A DNA stretch of 64,000 bases. Origin: Haematococcus lacustris (lineage: Eukaryota; Chlorophyta; Chlorophyceae; Chlamydomonadales; Haematococcaceae). Shown piece by piece: positions 53,520-64,000 of this stretch. Below the pieces are notes generated by a model. That model saw nothing but the letters and a program-made list of their open reading frames with translations. It was not told where the DNA came from and made no database searches. Made by a program: the position numbers and the translations under genes. The DNA is taken from assembly GCA_030144725.1 (NCBI GenBank), contig JASKMD010000006.1:6001912-6065911 (forward strand), given 5' to 3'. How positions within the stretch are numbered: the stretch's first letter is position 1; each line of letters opens with the position of its first letter.

Positions 53520-53886
53520 TATGTGTTCACTAGGCAATGCTTAAGCTGTTGCTTACATCACTGCATGCGTTTCATGCCAACACCTATCGCCCCACCCTCG
53601 CAAGGGGGTGGGGGTTGGAAGTTAGGTAAATGTGACGGCTGTTTACCGGCTAGGTACTGACACTTCAGTTTTCAGATAAATCATCGCCTTGTCATTGGGG
53701 AATATGGCGCTGAGAAAACCAACTGCACCAGATTTGAATAGTGTTGAAAAGTGAAGGTGTAAGCTGAGTTTGCCACGCGGCACACGATTGTCTTTGCCAC
53801 CCCTATAGCAGTTATCAGTCAAAGTAGGCACATCTGGCTCTATAGCCTCGCCGCAGTTGAGGAGCAGCAAACTGCGCGGTGGCGTC

Positions 53887-54006
53887 ATGGACGCTACTCC
53901 TGATGCCAAGGTGAGCGCGTCGCAGCTGCGCCGAACCCTTGTGACGCAGGCCACGCTCGCAGCGTCCATCGCAGGGGGGAACCTGGACCGATGGGCAGTT
54001 GGGTAA
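53887..54006 (+). CDS. Possible first exon of a gene (tentative)
   Basis: ATG 53887 opens MDATPDAKVSASQLRRTLVT and QATLAASIAGGNLDRWAVG, then meets a GTAAGT donor. A following segment, KLSVPILSSARKSVEAMTSL before CAG/GTGATG near 54094, could be a second exon, but the phases do not fit cleanly. It may be the start of the coiled-coil gene whose exons begin near 55122, or a separate short gene. No homologue recognised. Confidence 0.3.
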   Translation: MDATPDAKVSASQLRRTLVTQATLAASIAGGNLDRWAVG

Positions 54007-55121
54007 GTCTCCGCCGGAGACATTCCAGAACGGGAAACTCTCTGTACCAATCCTATCCTCGGCGAGAAAGAGTGTGGAAGCGATGACCAGCCTGAAGCAG
54101 GTGATGGCGCGGCAACGGCTGCACAACGCAACGGTGATCCGAGGTTGAGGGGCATCTCGCCCGGCCCGGCCTTGGACAAAATCCCTGGCACGCCGGCTAT
54201 CACCAGGCATCAGGCCTCAGCCCGCCTCTTTAACACAGCGATGCCAGGGGTTCCAACCTGCAGCTTTAGCTTCAGACTAGGCAATCAAGCGCCGCCTGGG
54301 CGTAAGGGCATAAGGGCACAAGGGCGTGTCACACCCAGAGCAGATGTTAACATCACCAGGCGGCATGCACCCAGCTTACAGCCCAACACACAGCCTAGTG
54401 TCGCAGGTCGCTGGTAGTACAGAGCGTGAGGTAGCCTGCTACTCAAACCTGCTTGTTGCCCCAGTGCTAGGCAGCCCAGGGCAGCATGCAGCCACCGCCA
54501 CCCTAAACCCTGGACCTATGAAACACCCGTTCTTATCCTGGGGTACCTCAAATCCCCAGCTGCTGAGTGCCGGTAGCAGACTGCGCTCAAGCATTGCAGC
54601 CACAGCCTTCAGCACCGCTGCTAAACACCTCAGTGCTGCTGGCTACCAGCCATGTCATTATCTCCTGATGCCCAACGTTTAGTATTCAATGCCAAGCGAG
54701 TGATATTCAATGTCCAGCAGCCATTCAGGCTGGCTGCCATGCAGCGTAATGCAGCAACAACTGGCACCTGAGTATTGATGGCGACCAGCAGCGCGTTTCG
54801 AGCCAGGCCCCCCACCAGCCCCGGCAGCCATGCAGGCAGGCCTGAGCCAGCCCACCTGCCATTGCTGTGTCCCAGTCCCTGAGGACTGCCGGCTGGCCCG
54901 CCTCCGCATCTGCCTGGTGCCGGTTGGTTTGGCCTGCTGCCTGCTGCCCACTGCTCCGCCTGTGCCTGTGCCTGTGCCTGCTGCCTGCTGCTGCCTGGTC
55001 TGTGTGCACTCTTGCCTCAGCCTTGTTCACCCCACGCTGTCTTTGTCCTGCTAGCTTCCCTGCATGCCCTATGTCCTCTTGCCCCTGTGCTGCTGCCGGG
55101 TCTGTGCACTGCCGCCTCAGC

Positions 55122-58100
55122 CTAGCACTGGCTGAGGCCCGGTCTATGGCGCTGCAGGCTGAGCTGGAGCGCAAGTTCAACGAGGAGCTGGCCTGGCACA
55201 GACGGCGCGTGGAGCACCTGCAGGGGGAGCTGGACATAGCGCGGGCCAAGCGGCGCGAGGTGGAGGGGGAGCTGGAGGAGGTCAGAGCCAGGGCGGAGGC
55301 GCAGCTCAGGGAGGCCAGGGAGGAGGCCGAGGTGGGTGGGTGGGTGGCTGCTGGGGAGGCGGGGTCAGCAGAGGGGAACCAGGCCTAGGCAAGCCATGGT
55401 AAAGGAGGGGAAGGGGGCCGGGCGCAGTGGCCCGGGTCTGGTGGCCAGGCGTAGCGGCCTGGGGAAGTTCGCTGCCTTGTCGGCGTGCAGGGGGTAGGCA
55501 GGCAGGCAGGTGGGTGGGGGCCGGGAAGCCCGGGGGGGGGGTCCAGCAGATGAAAACCAGGCCGGGGCAAGACACTCATCCATGGCGAAGGAAGGGGGAG
55601 GGGTGTTGGGCGCAGCGGCTCAGGAAGTGGGTAGGCAGGCGACTAGTCTTTTGCAGCTGCCACCTGCATCGGTATAAGAGCAATGCAGGGCAGCAGGGGG
55701 CTGTAGGACAGCAGCAGGGTAGCAGGGGGCAGCAGGGCAGCAGCAGGGCAGCAGTGGGCGGCAGAGCTCCGTCCCCAGGGCTGCTCACTCAGCTCCAGCT
55801 TTGCTTCCAGTGGCGGCCTGCTGACCTGCCCAGCCACCTGCCCAGCCCAGCGGCCGCAGCCCAACCCTGGCGCAGCAGGCAGGCTGTCTTGGCTGCCAGA
55901 GGCGTCATCCTGCAGGCTAGGCAGGCCCACCCACTGCCAGCAGCCCCCCCTCCACACTCCCACCCCCACCCCCACCGACCCCTGAACTCATGTCAGCCGC
56001 CTGCCTAGCCCAGCAGCAGGAGCCAGGGGCCGGCAGCAGCATGGCTCTGGCTTAGCAGTCTGTAGCTCTGCAGTCATAGCGTTAAGAGGGAGTGTTAAGA
56101 GGGTCAAGGGTCAAGCGTGAAGAGGGTAGGGGTGCGGTGCAGCTACAGTGACGGTGTTTATTTGTGCTTGAGGCAGCGGCATTGACGTGCCAGCTTCCTA
56201 CAACCAGGCCATGTCCCCAGGCTGCTTACTTAGCGCTGTTTAGGTGACTGAAGCAGTGCGTCGTCTTCAGCGGCATTGCTTGTGCTCGAGGTAGTGACAT
56301 GGTGCTGCCTGCCTGCCATGGTGGGCACATGGTGGTGAAATGGTAGTCACATGATGGTCGCATGGTGGTCACATGGTGGTGGCATGGTGCTGGAGGTGGC
56401 GACTTGGTGCTGGTGCTTGGCTGGGCAGGTCTGCCGCCTGCTGCACGCTGTCCTTGCTCCTCCCGCTGGTGGTGGCGGCTGCAGCTGCTGCTGATTTCCT
56501 GGTGCTGTGTGGTGTGGTGCGGTGTGGCTGGTGCGGTGTGGGTGGGCCAGCTCAGGCGCCTGCTGCATGCTCTCACCAGCTGCTACCCCTCTCACCAGTT
56601 GCTACCCCTCTCACCAGCCGCTACCCCTCTCACCAGCTGCTACCCCTCTCACCAGCTGCTACCCCTCTCCCGCACCTTGCCTGGACCTTGCGTGAGCCGC
56701 TGATGGTGGCTGCTGCCGCGCTGCAGGACCTGCGCAGCCGTGGCGGTGAGCGTGGGCCCCGCGCCGAGTTGGAGGCGGCCCGGCGTGAGGTCGAGTCTCT
56801 CCGCTGCGAGCGGTCCCTGCTGCAGGCCCGCCTGGCTGACTCTTCCCACGCCTCGGCCTCCTACTCGCGTCAGCAGGGGGAGGCCAGGGAGCGGGCCGCT
56901 GTCGCTGAGCGGGCGTTGGCTGCATCGGAGAAGGCGCTGGCGGAGTTGACAGCGGAGCGGGCAGGCTGGGCAGGGCAGGTTGATCGGCTGCAGGCACAGC
57001 TGCGTGCGCAGCAGGCGACGGTGGGGACAGCGCAGGCTGAGCGGGTGGCGCAGCTGGAGGCCGCGGTGGTTGAAGCGCATCAGCGGGCGGCGGCAGCGCA
57101 GAGGAGGGCTGAGGAGGCGGAGCTGCAGCGGCGGGAGCTAGCTGGGGAGGTTGCGGGGGCGGGCAGGGAGGTGGAGGCGGCCAGGGCGGGGGAGAGGGCT
57201 GCGCAGGAGCAGGGGGCTGTGCTGAGGGGGCGGGTGGCTGGACTGGAGGCGGCGGCAGCCAAGGCTCAGGCAAGAGCACTGTCAGGCCGGGGTGTGGTGG
57301 AGGGCGGGTCAGGGGGCATGAGGGTGGGTGGGGAGTGCAGGCAGGGGGGAGGAGGGCCAGGGGGAGGGGTGCCGCCACGTTCGGGGTCGTGTGGGATGGG
57401 GCTGCAAAGCTGTGTCAGTGCCAGGCAGGGCCCTGCTAGGAGTGTGACTGCCATGCCACTGGGGAAGCTGCGGGCACTGAGTAGGGCAGCAGGGGCAGTA
57501 GCGCGTGCTTCAGGGCGGGGCGGGCTCTTGGCGGGCTAGCCTGCCTGCCCCCCCCACCTGCCTGCCTGCCTGCCTGCCTGGCTGTGCTGCGCTGCGCTGC
57601 TAGCACCCCACCTTGTTGTGCTTGCCTGCTGCCTGGCTGCTCTTCTAGTCATCGGCTGTACCCCCGCCAGGCCCTGCCAGCGCTCTCAGTCCCCCCCTCT
57701 CCCTTCACCCTCTCAACACCCCCATCCTTACTGTGCCTTCCTCTCAGAAGCCCGCCTCACTCTGTCTTACTCTTAGCACCGTCCTCGCTCTGTCTCACTC
57801 TCAGTACTGCCCCCACTCTGTTTTGCCCTCAATGGCTCCTGGAGTCATCTCAAGCAACCCTGGTTTCTGCCCAGGGCCAGAGTCATTGCCATGCAGCCTA
57901 ATGCACACTATTATGGAGGAGATGCCACTCGGCAGGTAGCGGCATGTAGACGAGCATGCTGGTGATGATGGTGGTGCTGCTGGTGGTGGTGGTGGTGGTG
58001 GTGGTGGTGGTGGTGATGCCTCATGATGCCTTGTATCCTACCTGCTGCTCCTCGTACTGCTGTTGGTGGTGATGGTGGTGTTGGTGGTGCTGGTGGTGGT

Positions 58101-60919
58101 GGTGGTGCTGGCTGCAGGTGGACATGGCCTGCCTGTCGGAGCAGCTGCGGGCGGTGACGGCTGAAGCCGAGGCGCTGCGGGCGGCAGGGGGCAGTGCGGT
58201 GGCTGTCACTGGCTTGCATGCGGCGCTGAGTCGCAGCCAGCGGGAGCTGACTGACCTGCAGACCGAGTACAGCAAGGTGGGTGCCTGCCCGCCTCCCGCT
58301 GCCCCCTCACCCTCAACACCCAGCACACTCTGGGTACTGGCACACCAGTGTCGCTTGTTTTTGCCTTTTTTCGTTTGCCCAGATGCCCGGGCACCTGCTC
58401 ACCGCCGCACCCGCATACCCACACATTCCTGCATCAACTCAATGCATGGCCAAAGTCGTGTGTTTCATGTCATATCTGCACACAAATGTCCCTTTTGTTT
58501 GCCCAGAAGCACATGGATGTGCGACTAGTGTAAAAACAAACTCACAGCTCAAAAGTCTAAAGCTTCGTCCATGGTCACAGCTGGGCTGTGAGGTGCCCCA
58601 TGCCCAGCTTAGGATCTGCATGGTGTGGAGCCGCTGGGGGCTGCTACTGGGCCTGGGCCTGGATAGGGGGCAGCTGCCCCTGGGGCCTGCTGCTGAGGCC
58701 TGCTGCTGCTGCTGCTGCTGCAGGGGTTAGGGCCAGGTGGGTGGTCTGGCTCGGGGTGTGATGTGTGAGGCTGGCTGCCTTGTCCTGCAGGCCGTGTATG
58801 AGATGACCAAGGCTAAGGCTGAGCACAGGGAGCTGGCTGGGCGGCTGGATAAGGTGGGCAGACGTGATGTTGTAATGGCATACTGAACCAAGTGAATTTA
58901 TATGAGATTTATGGGATTTATGGAAAGTTTAACTGCTGGGTTGGGTGATTACAGCTAGGTGGCCGGGGCTTACAGTCACTGCAGGTCCCTAGGGGCTAGG
59001 TGTATTGCACTGTATTGTACAGCTGGGTCAGCGGGCGGTGCCCAGCAGGTGGAGGGTGATATGATGTTAAGCGGGCGCTGCATTGGGGTTAAGAGGTGAT
59101 GGGACAATGGGCTAGTGAATGCGGGTGGTGATGAGCCGGTGAGCTACAGGTGAAGGATGATGGCAGCGTCTGCGCCTATTGGTGTGCTGATGGCGTGGCT
59201 GCTGGTAGCGTGGCCACTGCTGTGCACGCTGTGTTGGCTCACCTCCTGCTGCTGCCGCCGCTGCTGCCACTGCTGCTGCCTACCTGCTCCTGCAGCTTGC
59301 TTGCTGCTTTACGGCTCTTGCTGCGCTCTATTGCTACCATCAGCCTGCTGCTGCTCCCTGCTGCTGCTCCTGCTGCTGCTGCTGCTGCTCACTGCTGCTG
59401 CTGATGATGATGCTGCTGCGTGCTGCCTGCCTGCCCCCCTCAGTGGCGTAACGACAGCGGTCTGGACCCCAGCCACCCTGACCCCCTATCCCTGCTGCTG
59501 GAGCAACTAGCTACCAGCCAGGGCCGCGCCGCTGCCACTGACACCGCCCTCCAGCAGCTGCGGGTCGAGGCAAGCGCCGCCGCCGCCAGCGCTGCCCAGC
59601 AGCAGGCGCAGATGCAGGCACAGCTGGCAAGCCAGGCCAACGCCCTGCAGGACCTGCAGAGCCAGCTGGCAGCACTCCAGAAGCAGCAGCAGCAGCAGCA
59701 GGGTGCAGTGGCAGCAGAGAAAGCAAAGGAAGCGACAGTAGCAGCAGCAGCAGCAGAGTCGCAGCAGGCTGTGGGGGGAGCACAGGGACCAGGCCGGGGG
59801 GAGGGGGTGCAAGCGGTGCGCACGCCTGAGCAGGCGGGTCAGCGCCGCCCCTCCCTGTTCTTCACCTTGCAGCAGGAGGCCAACTGCAGCCCCAGCCCCG
59901 CCGCCCCCAGCTTGCTGCCCCCCAGCCCCCAGCCTGTTGAGCGCCAGCCGTCCCTCACCTTCATGCCCTGGTCGCTGCAGCCAGGGGCCAGCTCCCTCCG
60001 CTCCGCCCCCAGCAGCCGCCTGTCTGGGGACCACCACAGCAGCAGCAGCAGCCAGTGGGTGGGGGCGCCACTCAAACCCCAGTCCGCCCCCCTGGCCTCT
60101 GGGGCATCGGGCTCCATCCCCCTCGCAGCCGTCCTTGCCGCCCGCAGCAGCGGCAGTGGGCACCCCCCACCCCCCGCCCGCCCACCCTCCTCCTCCAGCA
60201 GCACCTCAGACCTGCCCCCCCAGGTCACCGCCCCACCCCCCACCCCCGCTGCCCCGGCCCCGGCCCCCGCCCCCGCCCCGGCCCCCGCCCCTCCCCAGGC
60301 ATCCCTCAGCCCCGCGGCAGCAGTGGCTCGGGCGATCGCCCACACTCCCTCCCACCCCAGGGGGCCCCGGCGCGGCGCCTCATTCTACCGGCCGGGCGGC
60401 AGCTTCCTGGCCGCCTCAGGGGGGGAGCCGGGCAGCAGCAGGGGCATGACCCCAGGGGTGCCCCTCCATGTGGGTGCGCTGGCCGTGGCCCAGGCCACCC
60501 AGCAGTGGCTGAACAGCCAGAGCGCGCTGCAGCAGCCGCCCCCCGGCAGCCCTGCCCTCAGCGCCAGCAGCCAGCAGAGCAAGCAGTGGCTGGCTGAGCA
60601 GATGAGCCTGCAGCAGGCAAGGGAGCTGGGCCAGGTGCAGCGGCGGGCAGCGGCAGGGGCAGGGGTGGAAGTAGGGGCGGGCAGCACTGGGGGGGAGGGC
60701 AGCGAGGGGTTCCAAGGGGCGGCTGGGCAGCTGGGCCTCGCTGAGTTGGATGGGGGGTGGGGGGCGGGCGGGGCAGGGGGGGAGGGAGGGGGGCAGGGCC
60801 TGGGGGCGGGGCAGTTGAGTCTGGCCACAGGGGTGGGTGCACCGCGCGCCAGCCCCTTGGCCTCTGGGGCAGTGGGCCGCCCCCGCAAGGCCCGCACCAG
60901 CAGCTTTGCGGTGTACTAG
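55122..60919 (+). CDS. Long coiled-coil protein, host gene, function unknown
   Basis: Supported exons: about 55122-55331, 56727-57269, 58118-58276, 58791-58853 and 59444-60919, all phase 0. Heptad-rich segments include LERKFNEELAWHRRRVEHLQ, AELEAARREVESLRCERSLL, LRAVTAEAEALRAAGG, VYEMTKAKAEHRELAGRLDK and QLRVEASAAAASAAQQQAQM. The last exon changes to a Ser/Pro/Gly-rich, probably disordered region (RRPSLFFTLQQEANCSPSPA ... PRKARTSSFAVY-stop). The intron after 57269 seems to use a GC donor (CAG/GCAAGA). Introns contain short simple repeats such as (GGT)n near 57970-58110. Upstream exons, including the true start, are uncertain. The architecture suggests a structural, centrosomal or tethering protein, but that is only inference from the coils. 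Confidence 0.65.
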
Positions 60920-62406
60920 GCTGCTGCTGGCCAGCGGCGCTGCAGCCCCCCGGGGGAGTGGGCAGGGGAGGGGAGAAGGGCAGGGCAGCAAGGGCAGCAG
61001 GGTAGGGCCAAGAGTGGGCGGCCGCACCCTTGCCTGAGGGCCTTCTCTGAGTGGAGCTAGACAGACAGCGATGGGGGGCAAGGGGGCAGGGGGCAGGGGG
61101 CAGGGAGTTCATGGTGCCCAACCTAACCACTACAACTTGCTGGAGGGAAGGGAGTGCGGCAGGGTGTGTTGCGACGTGTTTTCGTCCGTTATTCCCTTCT
61201 GAAGGCCCCACTCCTAGTCTCACCATGGGGTGCCGTTGTTGTGATGCTCAACAGGGCATGATGCCGCATGCACCTGTCTCACGTGCCTGCTGGGATGTGG
61301 AGCAGGGGTGGGGAGGCTCCTCGCAGCCAGTCGCACGTAGGTTAGTTGTTCTGAGCTGAAAATATGTGGGGGTCAGGGTGGGTTGGGGGGTCTCATCGCA
61401 GCCGGTCACATGTGAGACACGTGTCTTTGTGGGCGGGAGAGCTGCGCAAAGTGTGACTTGGTGCACAGGGCACCTTCCCCTCCCCTTGTCCCTTTGTGGG
61501 CGGGAGAGCTGCGCAGCCTTGTCAAGGTTGCCATCGCGGTGGAGTGCACATACACACACACACACCTCCCACCTGCCTGTGACCCCTTGCCCTTAATCCC
61601 TTTCACCGTCCTGGTTTTCTAGGTGAGCAAGACAAACGTGCACACCCTACCCAAGGCATTGGTCGTTGAGGGTGTTGTGGGTCGTTGCGTTGGGTGGACC
61701 AAGGAAGGGGTGCTCGCTGGTGCAAGCAGCATGCATGCAAGCATGTTGTCAAGTGTGCAGGAAGAGACGTGTGTGTGGCTGCACATTAGGCGGGCATCAT
61801 ACACTACAGTGTGGGCTGCTAGACAGAGAACGGGCATGGCAAGGAGTGCATGTGGCACAATGTTGCTTCTGGCACGCTGTAGCACAGCAGTGGTTAACAG
61901 AGGAGTAAAGGAAAGGCTGATGCCAGGCAATGGTGGCTGTGATTGGCGGGTACAACCATTTACGTTCAAATGCTACCACGCTCGCGTAAGAAAACAGCGG
62001 AATGTCATGAATGGCATCGCGTCAGCAGACCATGGCTAGCAGCGCCGGGATACTCGCATGGCAAACATGAGCTCTACGAACTTGACAATCAAGGTGTAGC
62101 TTGTAGGGTTTTCAGCCACGTACCCCACCGGAGCTGGACCTTGATCTCGGGCTATATCTAGAATTCAGGCTATATCTAGATTTAGATGTACATATCAGGC
62201 TAGATCTAGGTCTCAGGCTAGATCTCTGGCTAGATCTACATCTAGATCTAGATCTAGATCTAGCTTAGATACCGAGTACCGCGAGCTTACAGAGGGGTAG
62301 CTTGTACAACTCTGGGTTCAAAGTACCTCATAGCGAGATACGTTCCTCCCTCTTACAACATCTAGCTTTACGCATGCATGTTGTATGCTAGCGTGCATGC
62401 ACCATG
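60920..62406. other. 3' UTR and intergenic; no gene recognised
   Basis: Contains a duplicated stretch (TTTGTGGGCGGGAGAGCTGC at about 61429 and 61491), a (CA)n run at 61552-61564 and a CTAGATCT-rich tract at 62151-62268. No frame has motif support. Confidence 0.5.
62151..62268. repeat. CTAGATCT / TCAGGCTATATCTAGA-rich degenerate repeat
   Basis: Overlapping copies of CTAGATCTAGATCT and TCAGGCTAGATCT. The tract is strongly self-complementary and can form hairpins. Confidence 0.7.
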
Positions 62407-62414
62407 TGTATGCA

Positions 62415-63209
62415 TAAGGTTCCCAAATAGACATCTCTATGTCCATGTAGTAAATAGTATAGACTAGAGATAGTAAATAGTGTAGACTAGTCGACTATTT
62501 CGTCACCAAATCAGCTCGTTTCAGTCGCAACGGGGCGTACATTAGCTCACCAGACACGTCGTGCTAGTCTTAAGAACAGTCAGTATCAGTTGCTATTCTG
62601 TTGATCTGCCGGCCAAAAAATTGCCCACTTCCTTATCGACGAACTCCGATGGCTGCAGCTGCTGGCCCATCGGGCGGCACGCAGCCTAAGAGGAAGCTGG
62701 GAGCATTACAATTGCAGCTTCGAGATAGCATCTACAGCAAGCGCTTCTCATTTCAGGTCTCGTTTCAGGTGAGTTTTAAGGACAACGCATTTGCAAAGCC
62801 GTTTGCGGCGATTGTGACCAGTCCTATAGCTGCGTGAACATGTCTACCACAAATGAACACAAGTGCAAGCCAAAGCGACAGCGTGCGGACACGACACCAG
62901 ATGGACCAGCAGCAGCAGCCGCAGCCGTAGAGCTGCCTTTCCAGCGAATCGCGAAGTGCTGGAATGGTACGGCGACTCAACACTCGACTTTGACTCTACA
63001 TACTCGATTTTGACTCTATATAAATGTGCATATCAACTGCAACAATGATGACAACAAGTCTTCCCGTTGAAACTGCTAATAGCTCTGCAGTCGCCTAGGA
63101 CAAGATTTTTTTGCATGGAGCAACTAGACTATCTCTATTCTAGTCAAAAATAGTACTATTTCGACTAGTACTATATCTAGTCTATTTATAGTCTATTTTA
63201 CGAACCTTA
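62415..63209. mobile_element. Non-autonomous hAT-like element with an 8-bp target-site duplication
   Basis: The left end TAAGGTTCCCAAATAGAC (62415) and right end (reverse complement TAAGGTTCGTAAAATAGAC, ending 63209) are imperfect terminal inverted repeats. Both sides are flanked by TGTATGCA (62407-62414 and 63210-63217), an exact 8-bp duplication as made by hAT transposases. Next to the ends are TAGTAAATAGTATAGACTAG-like subterminal repeats. Length 795 bp. It lacks a transposase but holds a small ORF with an apparent splice donor, so it could be a deletion derivative of a full hAT element. Confidence 0.75.
62649..62768 (+). CDS. Small ORF/exon within the hAT-like element
   Basis: ATG 62649 gives MAAAAGPSGGTQPKRKLGAL and QLQLRDSIYSKRFSFQVSFQ, then CAG/GTGAGT, a strong donor at about 62769. 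A second small frame begins MSTTNEHKCKPKRQRADTTP at 62840. Both have basic, nuclear-localisation-like stretches (PKRK, PKRQR) and might be remnants of a transposase N-terminus. No family recognised. Confidence 0.3.
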
Positions 63210-63217
63210 TGTATGCA

Positions 63218-64000
63218 GCAGTCCTACAAGCTGTAATACGCGCATGCAACATGTACCGACCTGTGTGCAACTGCAACTAGCTATGCATATCAATGCTTAT
63301 CATTCGAACATGGCCTAACAATGCAACACCTATCCATGGGGTGGTCAATTGCAGCATGATCATTGACATCACATAGATCATGCATGTGTACCATTTCCGT
63401 CCGGCAGCCATGACATGTCAAGCGCGAAGCATGGCGAAAGCCTACCATGACACCATGAGCAGCCGTGAAACCGCGATGACGAACCATAGACAGCCATGCA
63501 TCAGCCATGCCAGCTCATTGCATACACAACATGCATGCAATGGTTCATGTATTTTGTCCCTTGTACCTTGTCCTAGAAAGCATGTGGTCTTGGCCATCGT
63601 CATGATACTAACTCACGGAATACCTGCAGCCAACACTTCCTTGCACACGATGTTGACGGCACAATGGATTAGCCACCGACTTCCCACCACCTGCAGCCAT
63701 GACAAGCCGAGGTGCAAGGGACATGGCTTGAGCTCTGCCCATGCGCCTAAGCCTTGGCTATCACCTGCCTGCACCGGGCAGCACCGGGCCACCTAGCCTC
63801 ACCAAGCCATGGTGACCTGGCCTGACTGCTGCTACGACATGAGCGTCACCAAGCAGCTTGGGCCATGACTGCCAAGGGCCAACCACCAAGGCTGTAACAG
63901 AGCACTTGTGTATTTTCACACAACCGTGTATTTTTCACGGGAAACCCAAGTTGCTTGAAAAGGCCACCGCCCGTCGCACTGCGCATCGCGTAATGGCTAA
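63218..64000. other. No gene recognised
   Basis: Ordinary-looking, less GC-rich noncoding sequence rich in CATG-containing words (for example GCATGCAA and CCATGACA). The open frame at 63380-63796 has no motif support. Confidence 0.4.

Noticed and set aside
54326..54682. 118-codon plus-strand ORF
   Set aside because: No domain, no splice context and no neighbour that would use it; ordinary chance frame in GC-rich DNA.
63380..63796. 138-codon plus-strand ORF near the window end
   Set aside because: Composition is that of the surrounding CATG-rich noncoding DNA; no motif or splice support.

Overview
The window looks like nuclear DNA from a GC-rich green alga of the Chlamydomonadales. The evidence is intron-rich host genes with GTGNGT-type donors, TGTAA-type poly(A) signals, chloroplast-type N-terminal leaders, kilobase satellites inside introns, and chromodomain Ty3/gypsy elements. 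TTAGGG-like tracts and a chlorophycean Fanzor-like relic would suit a Haematococcus-type alga, but the species is inference. A 500-N gap (6726-7225) shows this is a scaffold, not finished sequence.

Layout. 1-6725: a plus-strand LTR-type retroelement (gag, protease, RT, RNase H) that runs into a cytosine-5 DNA methyltransferase domain and is cut off by the gap. 7463-14125: the 3' five exons of a fatty acyl-CoA reductase gene whose introns hold a (TGACC)n satellite of about 2.7 kb and a 32-bp minisatellite. 15.8-18.3 kb: a possible inverted-repeat DNA transposon with a Q-rich coiled-coil ORF. 18.7-35.8 kb: a degraded transposase-like locus and a plus-strand gene split by a 13.6-kb minus-strand chromovirus (21016-34625, TSD CCACG). 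That element is itself split by a second chromovirus (24449-31911, TSD ACCAG), whose 5' LTR carries a further 0.7-kb insertion. 37074-43942: three apparently intact host genes, namely a CAAD/CURT1-like thylakoid protein (+), a DUF1997 protein (-) and a Rab5 GTPase (-). 44382-50635: a third chromovirus (-) with a PHD finger after its chromodomain, inserted in a (CCCCTG)n array that continues for 1.7 kb on its right. 52411-53519: an internally deleted Fanzor-like (TnpB-related) pseudogene. 55122-60919: a host coiled-coil gene with phase-0 exons. 62415-63209: a non-autonomous hAT-like element with an exact 8-bp TSD.

The host genes are unrelated housekeeping or organellar genes; the window is dominated by nested mobile DNA. 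The most notable content is the retroelement-borne C5 methyltransferase, the PHD finger in a chromovirus integrase tail, tRNA T-arm/B-box mimics in the LTRs of two gypsy families, and gag and pol in one frame separated by a single stop in those same two families. Exon boundaries were placed by hand from splice consensus and reading phase, without transcript data.
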